Assembly: GCA_030597775.1 (NCBI GenBank) | Contig: JAUVRF010000062.1 | Location: forward strand, 1 to 8,264 | Reading direction: 5' to 3' | Source: Methanobacteriota archaeon | GTDB taxonomy: Archaea; Thermoplasmatota; DTKX01; GCA-020343715 | DNA: 8,264 bases | Part shown: one piece after another, positions 6,925 to 8,264 of the stretch | How the letters are laid out: each line of letters opens with the position of its first letter | Position numbering within the stretch: position 1 is the first letter of the stretch | Translations under genes and position numbers: made by a program | Notes under the pieces: model-generated | Database searches by the model: none | The model's input: the letters and a program-made list of their open reading frames with translations, nothing else | Told to the model about the DNA's origin: nothing

Positions 6925-6947
6925 GCCGGCCCACCCCCGTGGCCGGC
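6925..6947. terminator. GC-rich hairpin after the helicase-nuclease stop
   Basis: GCCGG pairs with CCGGC and CCAC with GTGG, with one bulged C and a CCCC loop, ending 1 nt after the nuclease stop codon on the minus strand. It may slow or end transcription before the regulator's control region. There is no T-tract on the relevant strand, so a function as a true terminator is unproven. Confidence 0.3.
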
Positions 6948-6948
6948 A

Positions 6949-8235
6949 TCATTGGTGCCTGTCGTCGCACAGGTCGGCGTAGTCGCAGAACCTGCAGGTG
7001 TTGTAATCGGGCGTTGCCGGGAACTCCATGGCCTCCACGGACCGGATGATCCCCCGGGCCCGGTCCAGGACGGCCTCCCTCTCCTCGGGGGAGATCTCGA
7101 CCATCATCTCCTCGTCGAGGCGCAGGTACCAGTGTCCGACCTTCCGCACTGGTTTCTCGAAGGCGCTCTCGGCCCCCTCCCAGTACAGCACCATCTGGAA
7201 GTCCGCTCTCAGCTTGGGGCGGGATTCCTTTCTCCTGCTGGTCTTGTAATCCGTGACCTCCAGGTGGTCACCGTGGTCGTCGACCCGGTCGATCTTGCCA
7301 CTGACCCTGCGGCCCTCCAGTTCCAGGTCGATCCACTGTTCGATGCCGACGATCCGCGCGTCCTTTCCACGCTGACGGACCAGGAAGTCCCGGACCATCT
7401 TCTGGGCGCTCTCCCTGTCCTGGCGCTCCATCTCCTCGGAGTCCCACACGGAGGACCTCCAGGCATCCTCGAGGAGTTCCAGCGCCTCTTCCTCGCCCAC
7501 GTCGTCCCCATCGACCATTCGCTTGGTGATCTTCTCGATGAGACCGTGGACCACGGTGCCCAGCTCGAAGTACGTCCTGTCCATCTGGGGTATTCCCAGG
7601 ACGTAGTTGAACCGGTACTTCGCAGGGCATTCCTCGTACGACCTCAACCTGGAAGGGGAGAAGTGGGCCGTTGCGGCGTGAAGCGCGTCCGGCTCATCGT
7701 AGCGTTCACGGAGCCGGGTCAGGTATCCCTCGAGGTCCACGTTCACCGGGACCACGAGGGGCTCGGACCCGGTGCCCTCCACCTTTGCCAGGGCTGCGAT
7801 GGCCTCCACCGCGTGCTGGTAGTCCCCGTTGGCCACGTCCCCGATCACCACGTCCATCAATAGCTCCTCGACGGTCTCGGCCCGTTCCTCCGGTTCATCG
7901 ACGACCTCGAGGGCGTCCTCCGTCCTGTGATGGCCCGGTCCCTCGAGGATCTCGGAGAGGAACATCGATGGGGGCGTGACCCGCTTGTTGGTCCCGAAAC
8001 GCAGGCAGTCGCTGAGGAAGACGCGCTCCTTGCCACGGGTGATGCCCACGTACAGGAGCCTCCTTTCCTCCTGGTAGTGCACCTCCTCTTCGGAGAACTC
8101 CGACGGTATGACATCCCAGAGGGCACGGGGGATGGGTATCTTGGGTGGCCGGTACCTGCTGTGCACCCGGTCCTTGTTGAGGCTGGGAATGAACACGATG
8201 GGGAACTCCCTTCCCTTCGCGCCGTGGATCGTCAT
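6949..8235 (-). CDS. UvrD-type helicase C-terminus fused to Fe-S PD-(D/E)XK nuclease (incomplete)
   Basis: Only the C-terminal part of the gene is in the window. From an ATG at 8235, which is probably internal, it reads 428 residues. It opens with helicase motif V (MTIHGAKGREFPIVF) and has motif VI (EERRLLYVGITRGKER, 56-71), both diagnostic of superfamily 1 UvrD/PcrA/AddA-like helicases. A RecB-type nuclease follows: FSPSRLRSYEECPAKYRF with C203, H230 in GTVVHG, GKIDRVD with D316, and VTDYKT with D329 and K331. A closing C-x2-C-x5-C (C414, C417, C423) completes the four cysteines expected to hold a 4Fe-4S cluster, as in AddB and Cas4. The role is expected to be DNA end processing or repair. 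The open frame extends upstream to 8247 (RVHLM before the ATG), then hits a TGA at 8250-8248 where more helicase should follow, so the true start is outside the window. No Cas genes are nearby. Confidence 0.85.
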   Translation of the reverse strand: MTIHGAKGREFPIVFIPSLNKDRVHSRYRPPKIPIPRALWDVIPSEFSEEEVHYQEERRLLYVGITRGKERVFLSDCLRFGTNKRVTPPSMFLSEILEGPGHHRTEDALEVVDEPEERAETVEELLMDVVIGDVANGDYQHAVEAIAALAKVEGTGSEPLVVPVNVDLEGYLTRLRERYDEPDALHAATAHFSPSRLRSYEECPAKYRFNYVLGIPQMDRTYFELGTVVHGLIEKITKRMVDGDDVGEEEALELLEDAWRSSVWDSEEMERQDRESAQKMVRDFLVRQRGKDARIVGIEQWIDLELEGRRVSGKIDRVDDHGDHLEVTDYKTSRRKESRPKLRADFQMVLYWEGAESAFEKPVRKVGHWYLRLDEEMMVEISPEEREAVLDRARGIIRSVEAMEFPATPDYNTCRFCDYADLCDDRHQ

Positions 8236-8264
8236 GAGGTGGACCCTTCATCCAACTGGATCCG

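Noticed and set aside
6901..7863. A 320-codon plus-strand frame opposite the nuclease
   Set aside because: It lies antiparallel to a well-supported helicase-nuclease gene. Its composition follows the GC-rich codon pattern of the opposite strand.
8258..8263. GGATCC (a BamHI site) at the window end, suggesting a clone or vector junction
   Set aside because: A six-base site is expected by chance in this length, and no vector-like sequence is visible.

Overview
The window looks like a moderately GC-rich euryarchaeal chromosome segment, most likely from the Thermoplasmatota (Methanomassiliicoccales-like or a related uncultured group). The archaeal assignment rests on three things: the archaeal, lumazine-synthase-like form of riboflavin synthase; an archaeal RibL-type FAD synthetase; and TATA/BRE-like promoter boxes about 25-33 nt upstream of tRNAs and genes. 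The exact lineage is inference. Strong Shine-Dalgarno sequences precede several genes.

Layout. Positions 1-124 (minus) hold the N-terminus of a membrane-anchored protein. It is divergent from a plus-strand cysteine synthase (230-1156), which is followed by a plus-strand UbiB/ABC1-family atypical kinase (1253-2965). The UbiB leader can fold so that its ribosome binding site is paired. A tRNA-Leu(UAG) is encoded on the minus strand at 3000-3085. A compact minus-strand riboflavin/FAD operon follows: ribB (DHBP synthase), ribL (FAD synthetase), ribC (archaeal riboflavin synthase), an unrecognised 50-codon ORF, and ribH (lumazine synthase), read from 5496 down to 3176. A promoter region with tRNA-Asn(GUU) and a CAU-anticodon tRNA (plus) separates it from a second minus-strand pair, a small winged-helix regulator and a flavin-reductase-like protein. 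A perfect 17-bp inverted repeat lies upstream of that pair. The right edge is the C-terminal part of a UvrD-type helicase fused to an Fe-S PD-(D/E)XK nuclease. Its frame breaks just before helicase motif V, 17-20 nt from the window end.

How the genes fit together. RibB makes the four-carbon unit, RibH condenses it with the pyrimidine to give lumazine, RibC dismutates lumazine to riboflavin, and RibL turns FMN into FAD. Riboflavin kinase and the early GTP-derived steps are not in this window. The adjacent flavin-reductase-like protein probably uses flavin, so the region has a flavin theme. The most unusual items are the small ORF inside the rib operon, a pentapeptide-repeat tail on RibC whose DNA is also a G-quadruplex-type motif, the UbiB leader hairpin, and the inverted repeat upstream of the regulator. 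I saw no CRISPR array, insertion sequence or obvious mobile element.
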